From CAXBDP01 sp964598395 (GTDB lineage Bacteria; Bacteroidota; Bacteroidia; Cytophagales; Cyclobacteriaceae), in assembly GCA_964598395.1 (NCBI GenBank), contig CAZRBW010000032.1:1-32150 (forward strand): a DNA stretch of 32,150 nucleotides, read 5' to 3'. Positions within the stretch are counted from its first letter, which is position 1. Every line of letters begins with the position of its first letter. A program made the position numbers and the translations under genes. This document shows positions 1-10,207 of the stretch, piece by piece. The notes under the pieces are model-generated. The model did not search any database. It was not told the origin of the DNA and was given only the letters and a program-made list of their open reading frames with translations.

Positions 1-91
1 AATATTTGGATATATTATTTTATTTAGGTTATTTCAAGTCCTTTTCCGTTCGGGCTAACCACCCGGCAGAACATTCTGAGTTTTTGACCTT

Positions 92-125
92 AAGAATCCC
101 GTTTAACCTGCGGGATTCTTTTTTT
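92..125 (+). terminator. Rho-independent terminator of an upstream gene
   Basis: A perfect 10-bp stem (AAGAATCCCG / CGGGATTCTT) with a 9-nt loop runs into a T tract on the + strand only. It therefore ends a + strand transcript that starts left of the window. I recognise no gene in bases 1-91. Confidence 0.8.
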
Positions 126-133
126 GCCAATTC

Positions 134-835
134 TCAAAAATGATAATCCCAGCCTAAATTCAAGGTCATTAATGTGAATCTTGTGTCGATTTCAAAGCCT
201 TGTGAAGGAATGGTGAAAGTGCCAATAGTCACCGCTGGTGTGCGCAAATTAAAAGGTTCTGGTTTGGCTGTAAGATACCTAGCGGTGAATCGAACTCCAT
301 GCCTGCCGACGAGTCCTTTTCTTACTCCCACTTGCCCTCCATATACAAAACCCATTCCTGTTTCGGTATCAATATTCGCAGATAGTGGCCCCAAACTTAC
401 TTCAAGCTCAGGCGAATTAGCCATAACTAATCCCGCCAAGGGTGAGGCTGTAAATTGAAAATCATTGCCGAGCTCTTTTTGAAATTGGACAGCCGCCAGT
501 ATAGAATGGCTCCTCCATGCTCCAGACGATAAAGTAACTCCGGGAACAAATACATTTAAGGACTCTAACCCTTCCTTATCAATAGGATTGCTGGCTAATT
601 GGTATATAGCACCAACTCTAAAATTCTTATTGATAGGAATTAGTAAACCAGTAGATACATTGATTCCAGTTTTTGCAAAGCCACCACCATCAACCAAATT
701 ATCCGAAAAGCCCTGCAATGGGATGGAGGGTCCTAATTCCAAAAAAAACCTTTTCAAAGCCAAGCCATCGTCAACTTGTGCTTGGCCTACAAAGCTCAGA
801 GAGCAGAAAAAGAGAAGCAGTAAATATTTTTTCAT
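134..835 (-). CDS. Outer-membrane beta-barrel protein, secreted
   Basis: This 233-residue protein has a clear signal peptide (MKKYLLLLFFCSLSFVGQAQ) with likely cleavage after AQA/Q near residue 20. The rest alternates polar and hydrophobic residues with many Gly and aromatic positions, and it ends in an aromatic C-terminus (GWDYHF), the pattern of a small outer-membrane beta-barrel of the porin-like or OmpW/PorT-like kind. I cannot assign a substrate. It lies 27 nt after the propeller-like gene on the same strand and probably belongs to the lpxH transcription unit. The class is inferred from composition and the terminal aromatic, not from a recognised family motif. Confidence 0.7.
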   Translation of the reverse strand: MKKYLLLLFFCSLSFVGQAQVDDGLALKRFFLELGPSIPLQGFSDNLVDGGGFAKTGINVSTGLLIPINKNFRVGAIYQLASNPIDKEGLESLNVFVPGVTLSSGAWRSHSILAAVQFQKELGNDFQFTASPLAGLVMANSPELEVSLGPLSANIDTETGMGFVYGGQVGVRKGLVGRHGVRFTARYLTAKPEPFNLRTPAVTIGTFTIPSQGFEIDTRFTLMTLNLGWDYHF

Positions 836-862
836 CTTCTAATTTAAGCTTTTTTAAAGAAT

Positions 863-1684
863 TTAGTTTATCGAGTATATCCTTAATGAATTGCCATCTA
901 TTAGATAACCTTTATCATTAAAAATCACAGCTTGGGTAGCATTTGACGGTAAAATGAAAATCCTTATTTCTAGTGAATATAAGTTTTGGAGAGTAAGTTT
1001 ATTTGCCGTGAGATATTGGATTTCATCCTTTTCAAAAGCTATCCAATCTATACCTCCCGCTTCTATTTTTTGCTCGTAATTACCCAGATTGTCAAATATT
1101 AAAACACCAGAATTTTTATCTACTAAAAAAAGCCTGTTTTGATACTCTCGTAAAAAAGTGAATTGATAATTCTCTAAATCCGCCATTAAATTCAAAGGCG
1201 TAATAATTGAAAATTCACTGGTATTGGGATTATACTTTTTCAAACTAAAATCCCGGTCATCTACCAGCCATATTTGCTGATCGGCACTGAGTGTAGCAAC
1301 ATTGATAAAACCAGCGGGAGGAATGCTCATCCGCTGATCGGGAGTGGGCACCAAAAAGCGATCGAAAAGTCTATAGTTTTGAAATTCCTGATAAAAAGCA
1401 AATATCCGTTGAGTATTCCATGCCTCTAATATCGACAGTTTACCTTGTCGTGGTGGAGAGTAATTAAGCTTCTCAAGGCCAAGCGGACTGTATTGGTAAA
1501 TATTTCCTTTCTGATCCGATAGGTATAATTGCCCTCTGCGGTCAAAACTCATTTTATCCAAGCCTTCCAATCTCACTTCGGATTGCAGCGTCCAAGTTTG
1601 TGCAAAAGCATTGGAGCTTATCAGAAGGAGGATTGCAAAAGCTGACTTAAGCTTGGAAATATTTGAGCTCCAGATTTTTTCCAT
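863..1684 (-). CDS. Secreted beta-propeller-like protein, function unknown
   Basis: About 273 residues from the chosen ATG at 1684. An earlier in-frame ATG at 1720 would put 12 residues ahead of the signal peptide and extend further into lpxH. The start at 1684 gives a normal leader (KLKSAFAILLLISSNAFAQ). The mature part has repeated blocks of about 40 residues with patterns like 'GQLYLSDQKGNIYQYS', 'QIWLVDDRDFSLKKYN' and 'NRLFLVDKNSGVLIFD', which look like propeller blades (inference). No catalytic motif is visible. The start overlaps the end of lpxH by 38 nt, suggesting co-transcription and translational coupling. I do not recognise a named family. Confidence 0.7.
   Translation of the reverse strand: MEKIWSSNISKLKSAFAILLLISSNAFAQTWTLQSEVRLEGLDKMSFDRRGQLYLSDQKGNIYQYSPLGLEKLNYSPPRQGKLSILEAWNTQRIFAFYQEFQNYRLFDRFLVPTPDQRMSIPPAGFINVATLSADQQIWLVDDRDFSLKKYNPNTSEFSIITPLNLMADLENYQFTFLREYQNRLFLVDKNSGVLIFDNLGNYEQKIEAGGIDWIAFEKDEIQYLTANKLTLQNLYSLEIRIFILPSNATQAVIFNDKGYLIDGNSLRIYSIN
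1063..1070 (-). repeat. GCGGGAGG octamer, site 1
   Basis: Motif on the - strand, inside the propeller-like gene, where it encodes Ala-Gly-Gly. Confidence 0.9.
1314..1321 (+). repeat. GCGGGAGG octamer, site 2
   Basis: Motif on the + strand, antisense to the propeller-like gene; the coding strand reads Pro-Pro-Ala. Confidence 0.9.
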
Positions 1685-2432
1685 CAAATTCGGCATAACT
1701 AAAGTTGGACAACCATTCACCTAAATTAATATATCGACTACCATCTCCAACGGGCAAATCGAGCGGGAGGTGGCGATGACCGAAAATATAATAGGAATGT
1801 GGATCTTTTTGATGTACTTCTTTACAATATGCCCAAAGCCATTCATCATCACCTTTGAATTGCTGTTCTTGATTTTCAGATTTGCTACGACTTTTTCCAG
1901 ACCAGAATTTGGCCAATCCTATCCCAAAATTGGGATGTAATCTGGCAAATGCCCATTGGCAAATTGGGCTTTTAAATATCCCTTTTAGGAATTTATAACT
2001 GCGATCTCCTGGCCCAAGTCCATCTCCATGTCCAATCAGAAATTTCTGATTATTGAGCACAAACGAAACGGGATTGTGGTATATAGGAATGCTTAATTCT
2101 TTGGGAAAATAATCGAACATCCACATATCATGATTACCTGTGAACATGATAATCGGCACTCTACGGTCGCGTAGTTCAGCCAATTTGCCTTGAAATCGAA
2201 TAAAGCCTTTGGGAATGGCATGCTTATATTCAAACCAAAAGTCAAATATATCGCCCATTAGAAAAATGGCTGCGGCTTCATCGGCAATTTGATCTAGCCA
2301 TGCGATAAGCTTCTTTTCCCTAATCAGACTTTTCTCTGCATTTGGAGCACCTAAATGAAAGTCAGAAGCGAAAAAGATTTTCTTTCCCGCTGCTAATTGT
2401 GGTGATAAATGAAAGGGATCTTGCTTGGCCAA
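1647..2432 (-). CDS. lpxH: UDP-2,3-diacylglucosamine diphosphatase (lipid A pathway)
   Basis: A 261-residue calcineurin-like metallophosphoesterase. It shows the family's metal-binding blocks in order: SDFHLG (Asp24, His26), GDIFDFW, GNHD, GHGDG and GHRH near the C-terminus. LpxH hydrolyses UDP-2,3-diacylglucosamine to lipid X and UMP at the inner membrane in lipid A synthesis; E. coli LpxH is slightly shorter. The start is TTG at 2432: no ATG lies upstream in frame before the hairpin at 2456-2486, and the first internal Met falls after the first metal ligands. It is followed by an overlapping propeller-like gene. A related phosphoesterase with another substrate is possible, but the motif set fits LpxH well. 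Confidence 0.85.
   Translation of the reverse strand: MAKQDPFHLSPQLAAGKKIFFASDFHLGAPNAEKSLIREKKLIAWLDQIADEAAAIFLMGDIFDFWFEYKHAIPKGFIRFQGKLAELRDRRVPIIMFTGNHDMWMFDYFPKELSIPIYHNPVSFVLNNQKFLIGHGDGLGPGDRSYKFLKGIFKSPICQWAFARLHPNFGIGLAKFWSGKSRSKSENQEQQFKGDDEWLWAYCKEVHQKDPHSYYIFGHRHLPLDLPVGDGSRYINLGEWLSNFSYAEFDGKNLELKYFQA
1763..1770 (+). repeat. GCGGGAGG octamer, site 3
   Basis: Motif on the + strand, antisense to lpxH; the coding strand reads Leu-Pro-Leu. Confidence 0.9.
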
Positions 2433-2455
2433 TTTTTGAGATTTGCTGTAAAAAT

Positions 2456-2486
2456 AAAAAGATCAAGCTTTTGGCCTGATCTTTTT
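2456..2486 (-). terminator. Hairpin terminator after ftsH
   Basis: AAAAAGATCA pairs perfectly with TGATCTTTTT, with two further G-C pairs beyond one mismatch. A T tract follows on both strands. On the - strand it sits 18 nt past the ftsH stop and only 24 nt before the lpxH start, so it separates or attenuates the two. Confidence 0.75.
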
Positions 2487-2504
2487 CTGAAATTAAAATT
2501 TTAT

Positions 2505-4649
2505 TTACTTATTGATAGAAGATTCAGTATCCTCGCTTTTGGGCTTGCCATTCTTAGGTTTATCATCTGCATCGTTCTTGCCTTCTGTTTTGGCAGCATC
2601 TTTAGCTTTTTTCTCCTCAGCCATTTTCAAAGCCAAAGCTTTTTTAGCGTCATCTGCTTCTTTTTCTTTCAGCTCTTTTGCTTCGGAACGCTTGGTGTAT
2701 GCCTCATAAGTAGTTTCTCTTTCGAAAGGCCTCTTACCTATCAATCTTTCTAAGTCAGACTGGAATATAATTTCTTTGTCTAATAGTTCCTTAGCTAAGA
2801 TCTCCAATTGAGGTTTTTTCTCAGTAAGCAAGTCTTTAGCTCTTGTATAAGCAGAAGCAATAATTTTGCGAACTTCCTCATCAATAGTCTTGGCAGTTTC
2901 CTCAGAATACGGTTTGTTGAAATTGTATTCCGATTGCTTAGAATCATAGTATGATATATTACCCAATTTCTCATTCATACCATAAACAGTCACTATACTA
3001 TAGGCCATTTTGGTAACTCTTTCCAAATCACTCAAAGCACCTGTGGATATTTTATTGAAGATGATTTCTTCAGCTGCTCTGCCACCGAGTGTCATTGCCA
3101 TTTCATCCATCAATTGCTCTGTTTGATACAGGAATTGTTCTTTTGGTAAATACTGTGCGTAACCTAAAGCCGCCACACCTCTTGGTACAATACTCACTTT
3201 CACCAATGGATCGGCATGTTCTAAGAACCAACCTGCCACTGCGTGACCAGCCTCATGGTATGCAACAATTTCTTTTTCCTCAGGAGAGATGATTTTGTTT
3301 TTCTTTTCCAATCCACCAATTACTCTATCAATGGCATCTTGAAAATCATCTAAATCAATAGCAGATTTATTTCTTCTTGCTGCGATCAATGCGGCTTCAT
3401 TACACACATTAGCGATTTCAGCTCCAGCAAAGCCAGGAGTTTGTGCAGCAAGTTTTTTAGAATCTACATCGTCGCCCAATTTCAACGGCTTGATGTGCAC
3501 TTTGAATATTGCCTCCCGCCCAGCAATATCTGGTTTGTCGATACTAATCTGGCGATCGAAACGGCCTGCTCTTAGCAATGCGCTATCCAATACGTCGGGA
3601 CGGTTGGTCGCAGCAAGGATGATTACACCCGAGTCAGTAGCAAAACCATCCATCTCCACTAGCAAGGAGTTTAGAGTATTCTCTCTTTCGTCATTTGAGC
3701 CTGGCATTTGGCCTTTGCCTCTTGAGCGTCCTATTGCATCAATCTCATCGATAAATACGATACAAGGAGCTTTTTCTTTAGCCTGCTTAAATAAATCCCG
3801 AACACGAGCAGCACCTACACCTACAAACATTTCCACGAAATCGGAACCTGAAAGTGAGAAGAATGGAACGCCAGCTTCACCTGCCACAGCTTTGGCAAGC
3901 AAGGTTTTACCTGTACCTGGAGGGCCTATTAATAGGGCGCCTTTAGGGATTTTGCCACCTAGTTTAGTGAATTTGCCAGGCGTTTTCAAGAACTCTACAA
4001 TCTCTGCAACTTCTTCTTTTGCTTCATCCAATCCAGCCACATCGTTGAAAGTAATTTTTACTTTATTCTCCGCATCGAAAAGTGCAGCTTTAGATTTACC
4101 GATATTGAAAATCTGACCACCTGGACCTCCGCCACCCGTCATGCGACGCATCAATATGAAGAAACCTAAGATTAACAGGAAGAATATACCCCAGCTGAAA
4201 AATACATTTGTAAAATCAGTGCGATCGCTTACTTTCAAGTCAATCTTAGCATCCTCAGCCATTTGAGAATTAAGCTCATTGATGAGTTTGTCAAATCCTT
4301 CAGGAGAAATCACTTTGAAAGCATAGTGTGGTCCGCTGCTCAAGGCAAGTGGATTAAAGCTTTCAAGTTCGTTTTTATATTTGCTTCGGGCCAAAGCCTC
4401 ATTAGTCAAGGTAATTTCAACCAAGTCTTGATTCTTAATAAAATCCACGCGACGAACATCACCATCCAGCACCATTTGCTTGAATCGTGATTCACTTACG
4501 TCGACCGTAGAGCTTCTATTGAAGAATGAAATGGCAAGAATTACAATAACTGCTGCAAAGATTACCCAGAGTTGGATTCCTGGTTTTTGAGGCTTTTTGG
4601 GCAGCATTTTGTTTCCTCGCTTTTGATTACTTAAGGGATTTTCAGCCAT
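2505..4649 (-). CDS. ftsH: ATP-dependent zinc metalloprotease FtsH
   Basis: A 714-residue membrane-bound AAA+ protease that degrades membrane and regulatory proteins. Order of parts: N-terminal transmembrane helix (about residues 25-43), periplasmic domain, second helix (about 150-167), AAA domain with Walker A GPPGTGKT at 242-249 and Walker B IVFIDEIDAIG, second region of homology (AATNRPDVLD, RAGRFDR), then the M41 zinc motif HEAGH at 465-469. The tail is a long Lys/Glu/Ala-rich charged segment, longer than in E. coli FtsH and of unknown use. It lies 64 nt downstream of rsfS on the same strand, an arrangement I recall as common in Bacteroidota, and is followed by its own terminator. Confidence 0.97.
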   Translation of the reverse strand: MAENPLSNQKRGNKMLPKKPQKPGIQLWVIFAAVIVILAISFFNRSSTVDVSESRFKQMVLDGDVRRVDFIKNQDLVEITLTNEALARSKYKNELESFNPLALSSGPHYAFKVISPEGFDKLINELNSQMAEDAKIDLKVSDRTDFTNVFFSWGIFFLLILGFFILMRRMTGGGGPGGQIFNIGKSKAALFDAENKVKITFNDVAGLDEAKEEVAEIVEFLKTPGKFTKLGGKIPKGALLIGPPGTGKTLLAKAVAGEAGVPFFSLSGSDFVEMFVGVGAARVRDLFKQAKEKAPCIVFIDEIDAIGRSRGKGQMPGSNDERENTLNSLLVEMDGFATDSGVIILAATNRPDVLDSALLRAGRFDRQISIDKPDIAGREAIFKVHIKPLKLGDDVDSKKLAAQTPGFAGAEIANVCNEAALIAARRNKSAIDLDDFQDAIDRVIGGLEKKNKIISPEEKEIVAYHEAGHAVAGWFLEHADPLVKVSIVPRGVAALGYAQYLPKEQFLYQTEQLMDEMAMTLGGRAAEEIIFNKISTGALSDLERVTKMAYSIVTVYGMNEKLGNISYYDSKQSEYNFNKPYSEETAKTIDEEVRKIIASAYTRAKDLLTEKKPQLEILAKELLDKEIIFQSDLERLIGKRPFERETTYEAYTKRSEAKELKEKEADDAKKALALKMAEEKKAKDAAKTEGKNDADDKPKNGKPKSEDTESSINK
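3512..3519 (-). repeat. GCGGGAGG octamer, site 4
   Basis: Motif on the - strand inside ftsH, encoding Arg-Glu of the segment AGREAIF. Confidence 0.9.
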
Positions 4650-4713
4650 TATTTTTTAAGGGAATGTCAACAAATGATTGTTGGTAAAACGTTTTAAACT
4701 ATAAGTAGTTCGA

Positions 4714-5061
4714 TTAGGAGATTCGTTTTTGTTCTGCATCACCCCACAAATCTTCAATGGCATAAAATTCTCTTTTATCCTTTTTGAAAACATGAGCAAC
4801 TACATCTACATAATCTATTAAAATCCACTCTTTGTTTCGCTTGCCTTCATGGCTCCATGGATTTTGTTTGGAGTTTTTAAAAACTTCTGCTTCTACAGAC
4901 TCCGAAATAGCTTCTAATTGGGTGTCAGAGTTGCCAGAGCAAATAATAAAAAAATCTGCAATTGCATTTTTAACTTTCCTCAAATCAAGCATTACTATAT
5001 CCGATGCTTTCTTTTCTTCCATACCTTGGACAACCAAGTTGGCTAACTCTTGTGAATTCAT
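4714..5061 (-). CDS. rsfS: Ribosomal silencing factor RsfS (Iojap/YbeB)
   Basis: A 115-residue protein of the usual family length. It shows the conserved core 'ADFFIICSGNSDTQLEAI' followed by 'WILIDYVDVVAHVF' and 'FYAIEDLWGDA', the signature of the DUF143/RsfS family. RsfS binds ribosomal protein L14 (uL14) and blocks subunit joining, lowering translation in starvation. It is the first gene of a - strand unit with ftsH and is divergent from birA across a 55-nt gap that must hold both promoters; I see no consensus promoter there. Confidence 0.95.
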   Translation of the reverse strand: MNSQELANLVVQGMEEKKASDIVMLDLRKVKNAIADFFIICSGNSDTQLEAISESVEAEVFKNSKQNPWSHEGKRNKEWILIDYVDVVAHVFKKDKREFYAIEDLWGDAEQKRIS

Positions 5062-5116
5062 TCAATAAGTTTTTAATTGCGATTCTTTTATAAGCCCGCT
5101 AAATTACGAAATTTCT

Positions 5117-5875
5117 TTGCACAAATATTTCACCAATACACTATTTCTTGGAAAGGTAGCTCATTACATGCCATCTTGTCACTCAACGAGCAGTTTAGTC
5201 ATGGATTTTATCCGTAAAGGGCAGGCTCATGAAGGCTTGGTGGTTTGGGCAGGTCATCAAACGGCAGGTCGTGGGCAGATGGGTAATACTTGGGAGGATG
5301 CTGATGGCAAGAATCTTTTGATTTCCATTTTATTAAAGCCAAGTTTTATACCTGTTAACAGTCAATTTCAACTTACTATGATGGCATCCTTGGCTGTGTA
5401 CGATACGCTTTCGGCCTATTTGCCAGCAAATCCTCAAATCAAGTGGCCCAATGATATTCTATATTTCGGACAAAAGGTTTGTGGAATATTAATTGAAAAT
5501 ACAATTAGTGGTGGACAAATTGAAAACACCATTGTCGGAATTGGTGTTAATATAAATCAGAAAATTTTTTCTGTTCCCAAAGCGACTTCATTGGCCGAAA
5601 TTTGTCAACAGGATTTTAAGGTCGAGGAAATAGCAGGGTACTTACTTATCAATTTGGAAAAGCGTTATCTAGAACTGAAAGCAGGCAAAATCAATTCTTT
5701 GAAGGAGGACTACCATAGTAAATTGTATCAAAAAGACGAATGGCACAATTACGAGGAAAGCGGGAGGGTTTTCGCTGGGAAGTTAATTGGAGTTTCAAAT
5801 GAGGGCAAATTGAAGTTGGAAGTTGAAAGTGGATTGGAAAAAGAGTTTGTTTTTAAACAAATTTCCTTTCTATAG
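5117..5875 (+). CDS. birA: Biotin--[acetyl-CoA-carboxylase] ligase
   Basis: A 252-residue monofunctional biotin protein ligase that makes biotinyl-5'-AMP and transfers biotin to the carboxyl-carrier protein of acetyl-CoA carboxylase. Visible motifs: STSS near the start (substrate serine region), AGRGQMGNTW (biotinyl-AMP loop), KWPNDI, CGILIE and VGIGVNIN. There is no N-terminal DNA-binding domain, so it is not a BirA-type repressor. The start is TTG at 5117. The first ATG (5168) would remove the N-terminal strand 'TLFLGKVAHY' that precedes the conserved STS segment in this family, so I prefer TTG. Divergent from rsfS. Confidence 0.93.
   Translation: MHKYFTNTLFLGKVAHYMPSCHSTSSLVMDFIRKGQAHEGLVVWAGHQTAGRGQMGNTWEDADGKNLLISILLKPSFIPVNSQFQLTMMASLAVYDTLSAYLPANPQIKWPNDILYFGQKVCGILIENTISGGQIENTIVGIGVNINQKIFSVPKATSLAEICQQDFKVEEIAGYLLINLEKRYLELKAGKINSLKEDYHSKLYQKDEWHNYEESGRVFAGKLIGVSNEGKLKLEVESGLEKEFVFKQISFL
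5760..5767 (+). repeat. GCGGGAGG octamer, site 5
   Basis: Motif on the + strand inside birA, encoding Ser-Gly-Arg as AGC GGG AGG. Confidence 0.9.
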
Positions 5876-5898
5876 TCAGATGCTTGAAGGTCAATTAC

Positions 5899-5928
5899 TT
5901 GTTTTTACTAGTCAAATGCGTAATTTTG
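5899..5928 (+). promoter_or_regulatory. Primary sigma promoter of ahcY
   Basis: TTG at 5899-5901, a 19-nt spacer, then TAATTTTG at 5921-5928. This matches the Bacteroidota primary sigma consensus exactly in both boxes and spacing. Transcription would start near 5935, about 20 nt before the ahcY ATG. Confidence 0.8.
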
Positions 5929-5955
5929 CATATTATCCTATAAATTTTATAAAAA

Positions 5956-7263
<1,308 letters not shown>

Positions 7264-7288
7264 TATTCATTCCATATCATTGATATTC

Positions 7289-7318
7289 AAATAGCAGGCC
7301 ATTTGGTCTGCTATTTTT
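7289..7318 (+). terminator. Terminator of ahcY
   Basis: A 12-bp stem (AAATAGCAGGCC / GGTCTGCTATTT, one G-T pair) with an ATTT loop, followed by T residues, starting 26 nt after the ahcY stop. Confidence 0.85.
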
Positions 7319-7347
7319 GTAGATGCTTGGATGAGTTTTATTAAAAG

Positions 7348-7388
7348 AAAAATCCCTATTCCAGATAATTCTGAAATAGGGATTTTTT
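7348..7388 (-). terminator. Terminator of the S9 peptidase gene, bidirectional
   Basis: AAAAATCCCTATT pairs with AATAGGGATTTTT, continued by CAGA/TCTG across a C/A mismatch, loop TAAT. T tracts lie on both strands. It sits 24 nt past the stop of the - strand peptidase gene and also backs up the ahcY terminator. Confidence 0.8.
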
Positions 7389-7411
7389 GTTTTTCGAGGG
7401 AACAATTATTC

Positions 7412-10138
7412 TTAGCGTTGACCTCCCGCTGGCGCTGGAGTGGCTCTAGCTTTCATTTTGTCCATATAGCTAATGCCATCAGTGATCCATGCTGGAGCTG
7501 TTTTTCCTAACACGAAATGGTCAAACCATTCTCTGGTTTTAGTGGTGTAGTCCAGCTGATTTTCACGCTTAGCCAAGCCATGATTTTCTCCTTCATACAC
7601 TAACATCACATGAGGTTTTTCCATTCTGCGCATTGTTCCATACATCTCAATTCCTTGTTGCCAATCTACAGCTCCATCTTTATCACCAAATGCGACAAGT
7701 AATGGAGTTTTGATATTTTGCGCACCATAGATAGGTGAGTTACGCTTATGAGCATCGTACTGCTCGTACCATGGGCCGCTAAATCTACCTTGGCTAGTTT
7801 CGAATATTTTCTGATCAGGAGTGCCAGTATTCCAATAAATACTCAAGCTCATGCTGATCATATCTGTAAGTGGAGCACCTGCGACCGCTCCCGCGAATAA
7901 GTCAGTTTGAGTAATAAGAAAGCTGGTTTGATATGCACCCCATGAATGTCCCATTAGTGCAACTTTATCCTTATCAATCATCCCAGTGCCTAGCATTTTT
8001 TCAACGGCAGGTACTACACATTTTACAGCAGACATTCCAGGGTCGTCGATGTCATACACAATATCTGGTTTGAAAACGAAATAATCTTGCTGACTGAAGT
8101 TAGTAGTATTATATGCACTTCGCTCGCTTGGGTTGCTATATCCATGAACAGTATTCGAAAGAATTTCATAGATATAAACCACCATAGGATATTGTTTGCC
8201 AGGCTCATAATTAGCAGGGTAAGTAAGAGCGCCTTGTAATTCTTTACCATCGGCGTTTGTATAAGTTACTAATTCCGATTTACCCCAGTTGAAATCATCT
8301 TGCTGTGGATTAGTACGAACGAGCACACTTGGGCTTTTGAAGCTATTGTCAGTTACATACATTATTGGTGACACATCACCTGCTTGCTTAACAAAGGTGA
8401 ATTTGTCAGCTTTTTTAGCTTTTGACAACCTGTTGATGGCCATATTTTCATAAATAAGCTCAGACATTCTGCCACGTGCATCCATTCTGTAATAGCCAAA
8501 ATACTTTGTTTTATCACCGTAGGCACTCAAATATACTGGCTGTGTGATGTCGATATATGGCTCTTCAAAATCTAACCTATTAATGCGGAATACTTTTTCA
8601 TCTGCTCTACCATCAGTTAATTTTCTGCTGGTTTTATTGTCAAGGCTAATTGCATAAATATCAAACTGATCATAAATCAAAATATCCTTATCATCTTTTG
8701 AAAATCCAGCTAATCCATAAGGTGGTGGTGTGCCAGGCCCATCGTAATTGACATTGTAAAGTGGGACTTTAATGTCTTGTGTAAGATTAGTATGTGTATT
8801 ATTACCAATATTATATACCCACCAGTTTTGATCTTTGAAATAAGCAATGAACTTACCTGCTGCCGATGTTCTTGCACTGTTGAAATTACTTAATTGCTTT
8901 TCAAGCATTTGTTTCTTCTCACCAGTGGCAGTATTTACAATATAGTAGTCTGCATAATCTTCTTTGAATGCCGGCTTATAATCATTAGGATTGAAAGCAA
9001 TTGCAAATTTATGATCCTCTGTCAAGCTTGTATTTGGTTGGGCATCATCACCAATCCTTACAAATTTGTTATTTGCAGGCCACCAAGCCGAAAGGTGAGT
9101 ACTATTTTTATCTTGGTTATATGTCACTTTTTGTCGTGGCTGTATTTCAGTGTCTTGCCAATGCCAAACATCCACTCCAGGAAGTTTTTCATCCTTCTTT
9201 TTAGTTTTTGTAGTGTCTTTGGGCGTCCATTCCTGTATTCCAAAGAATACAGCATCTTCTGCCTTAGATATCGCAATATTTGAACTTGCTAGGATACGCA
9301 TATCCTTAGGAAAATTATTAATGGAAGTATGGTCGAAAGCTTTTAAGCTTGGTGTGGCATAAATACCACTATACAACATCACCTGCTGCGTTTCTTCTTC
9401 ATAATCTTTATGCTTCATTGTTTTGTAGAAGGCCAAAGAACCACCTTCTTTATGCCATGTAAGCTTTGAAAAGCTTATTGTATCACTTGCAATCACTACT
9501 TGACTTTGATTGGCCATGCTGATCATTTCAACAGATTTGAATGCCTGATTTTCAGTAATGAATGCTAGTCGGTCGCCTTTTTTATTGAAGCCAAATTCAG
9601 TAACATTCCCGATATTTCTTGTAGTGCCCTTGACCAAATCTCTCAGTAATAATGTGCTTCCTTTTTCTTTGCTATCCGCAGGTTTTGATAGATAAATAGC
9701 CAAGAATTTACCGTCATCAGAAAAGCTAAATCTCGAAAGGCTATTGATAGTTTCAATATTGCCGCTACTCAAGTTTAATAGACCGAGCTTATATTCAATT
9801 GATTTTTTCTGCTCTTCTAATTTTTGAGATTCGGCATAGGATACGCCTATTCTATATGCATACCATTGATTGTCTGCGGAAAATGAACCACCATTTGCAA
9901 ATGGCAAACTATACATTTTGTCGCTACTTGTGTGTTTCACGAATACCGTATCACTGTCTTCCTGTCGGCTGATAGTGTAGGCATTCCAATTGCCATCATC
10001 AGAAAGGCTACTTGCCCCAAGGGAGTGCCATAATTTGAAATCTTCAGACTGTAAGTTCTGTTTTTGTGCCATTGTGGGCATGGCCACAAAAAGACAAAGG
10101 ATGAAACTCAGCCAAATGCTTTGCTTACTGTTAATCAT
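7412..10138 (-). CDS. Prolyl oligopeptidase family (S9) serine peptidase, exported
   Basis: A 908-residue exported peptidase. Residues 1-24 form a signal peptide (…FVAMPTMAQ). Residues to about 640 carry WD40/propeller-like repeats ('FSFSDDGKFLAIYLSKP', 'FGFNKKGDRLAFITEN'). The C-terminal alpha/beta hydrolase domain has the nucleophile elbow GHSWG (Ser732), the acid in FGDKDGAV (Asp821) and the base in GENHGL (His853), a complete S9 triad. Such proteins cleave short peptides in the periplasm; the specificity (S9A, S9B or S9C) cannot be read here. The tail PAPAGGQR is short and disordered. Monocistronic, with a terminator directly downstream. Confidence 0.93.
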   Translation of the reverse strand: MINSKQSIWLSFILCLFVAMPTMAQKQNLQSEDFKLWHSLGASSLSDDGNWNAYTISRQEDSDTVFVKHTSSDKMYSLPFANGGSFSADNQWYAYRIGVSYAESQKLEEQKKSIEYKLGLLNLSSGNIETINSLSRFSFSDDGKFLAIYLSKPADSKEKGSTLLLRDLVKGTTRNIGNVTEFGFNKKGDRLAFITENQAFKSVEMISMANQSQVVIASDTISFSKLTWHKEGGSLAFYKTMKHKDYEEETQQVMLYSGIYATPSLKAFDHTSINNFPKDMRILASSNIAISKAEDAVFFGIQEWTPKDTTKTKKKDEKLPGVDVWHWQDTEIQPRQKVTYNQDKNSTHLSAWWPANNKFVRIGDDAQPNTSLTEDHKFAIAFNPNDYKPAFKEDYADYYIVNTATGEKKQMLEKQLSNFNSARTSAAGKFIAYFKDQNWWVYNIGNNTHTNLTQDIKVPLYNVNYDGPGTPPPYGLAGFSKDDKDILIYDQFDIYAISLDNKTSRKLTDGRADEKVFRINRLDFEEPYIDITQPVYLSAYGDKTKYFGYYRMDARGRMSELIYENMAINRLSKAKKADKFTFVKQAGDVSPIMYVTDNSFKSPSVLVRTNPQQDDFNWGKSELVTYTNADGKELQGALTYPANYEPGKQYPMVVYIYEILSNTVHGYSNPSERSAYNTTNFSQQDYFVFKPDIVYDIDDPGMSAVKCVVPAVEKMLGTGMIDKDKVALMGHSWGAYQTSFLITQTDLFAGAVAGAPLTDMISMSLSIYWNTGTPDQKIFETSQGRFSGPWYEQYDAHKRNSPIYGAQNIKTPLLVAFGDKDGAVDWQQGIEMYGTMRRMEKPHVMLVYEGENHGLAKRENQLDYTTKTREWFDHFVLGKTAPAWITDGISYMDKMKARATPAPAGGQR
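7422..7429 (-). repeat. GCGGGAGG octamer, site 6
   Basis: Motif on the - strand in the last codons of the S9 peptidase gene, encoding Ala-Gly-Gly. Confidence 0.9.
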
Positions 10139-10207
10139 CTTGATATAATTGAGTTTAATGTGATTTTACTTTAATGTTAGGAATTAAAATTTTCCTAAAC
10201 AAAAATT

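Noticed and set aside
1..91. Possible tRNA 3' end near the window start
   Set aside because: A T-loop-like TTCAAGT and a CCA-like end are present, but the flanking bases do not form a T stem or acceptor stem.
1685..1720. Earlier ATG for the propeller-like secreted protein
   Set aside because: It would add 12 residues ahead of the signal peptide and extend the overlap with lpxH.
3490..4116. 208-codon open frame on the + strand
   Set aside because: It lies entirely antisense to ftsH, whose motifs are unmistakable; the + strand product has no recognisable domain.
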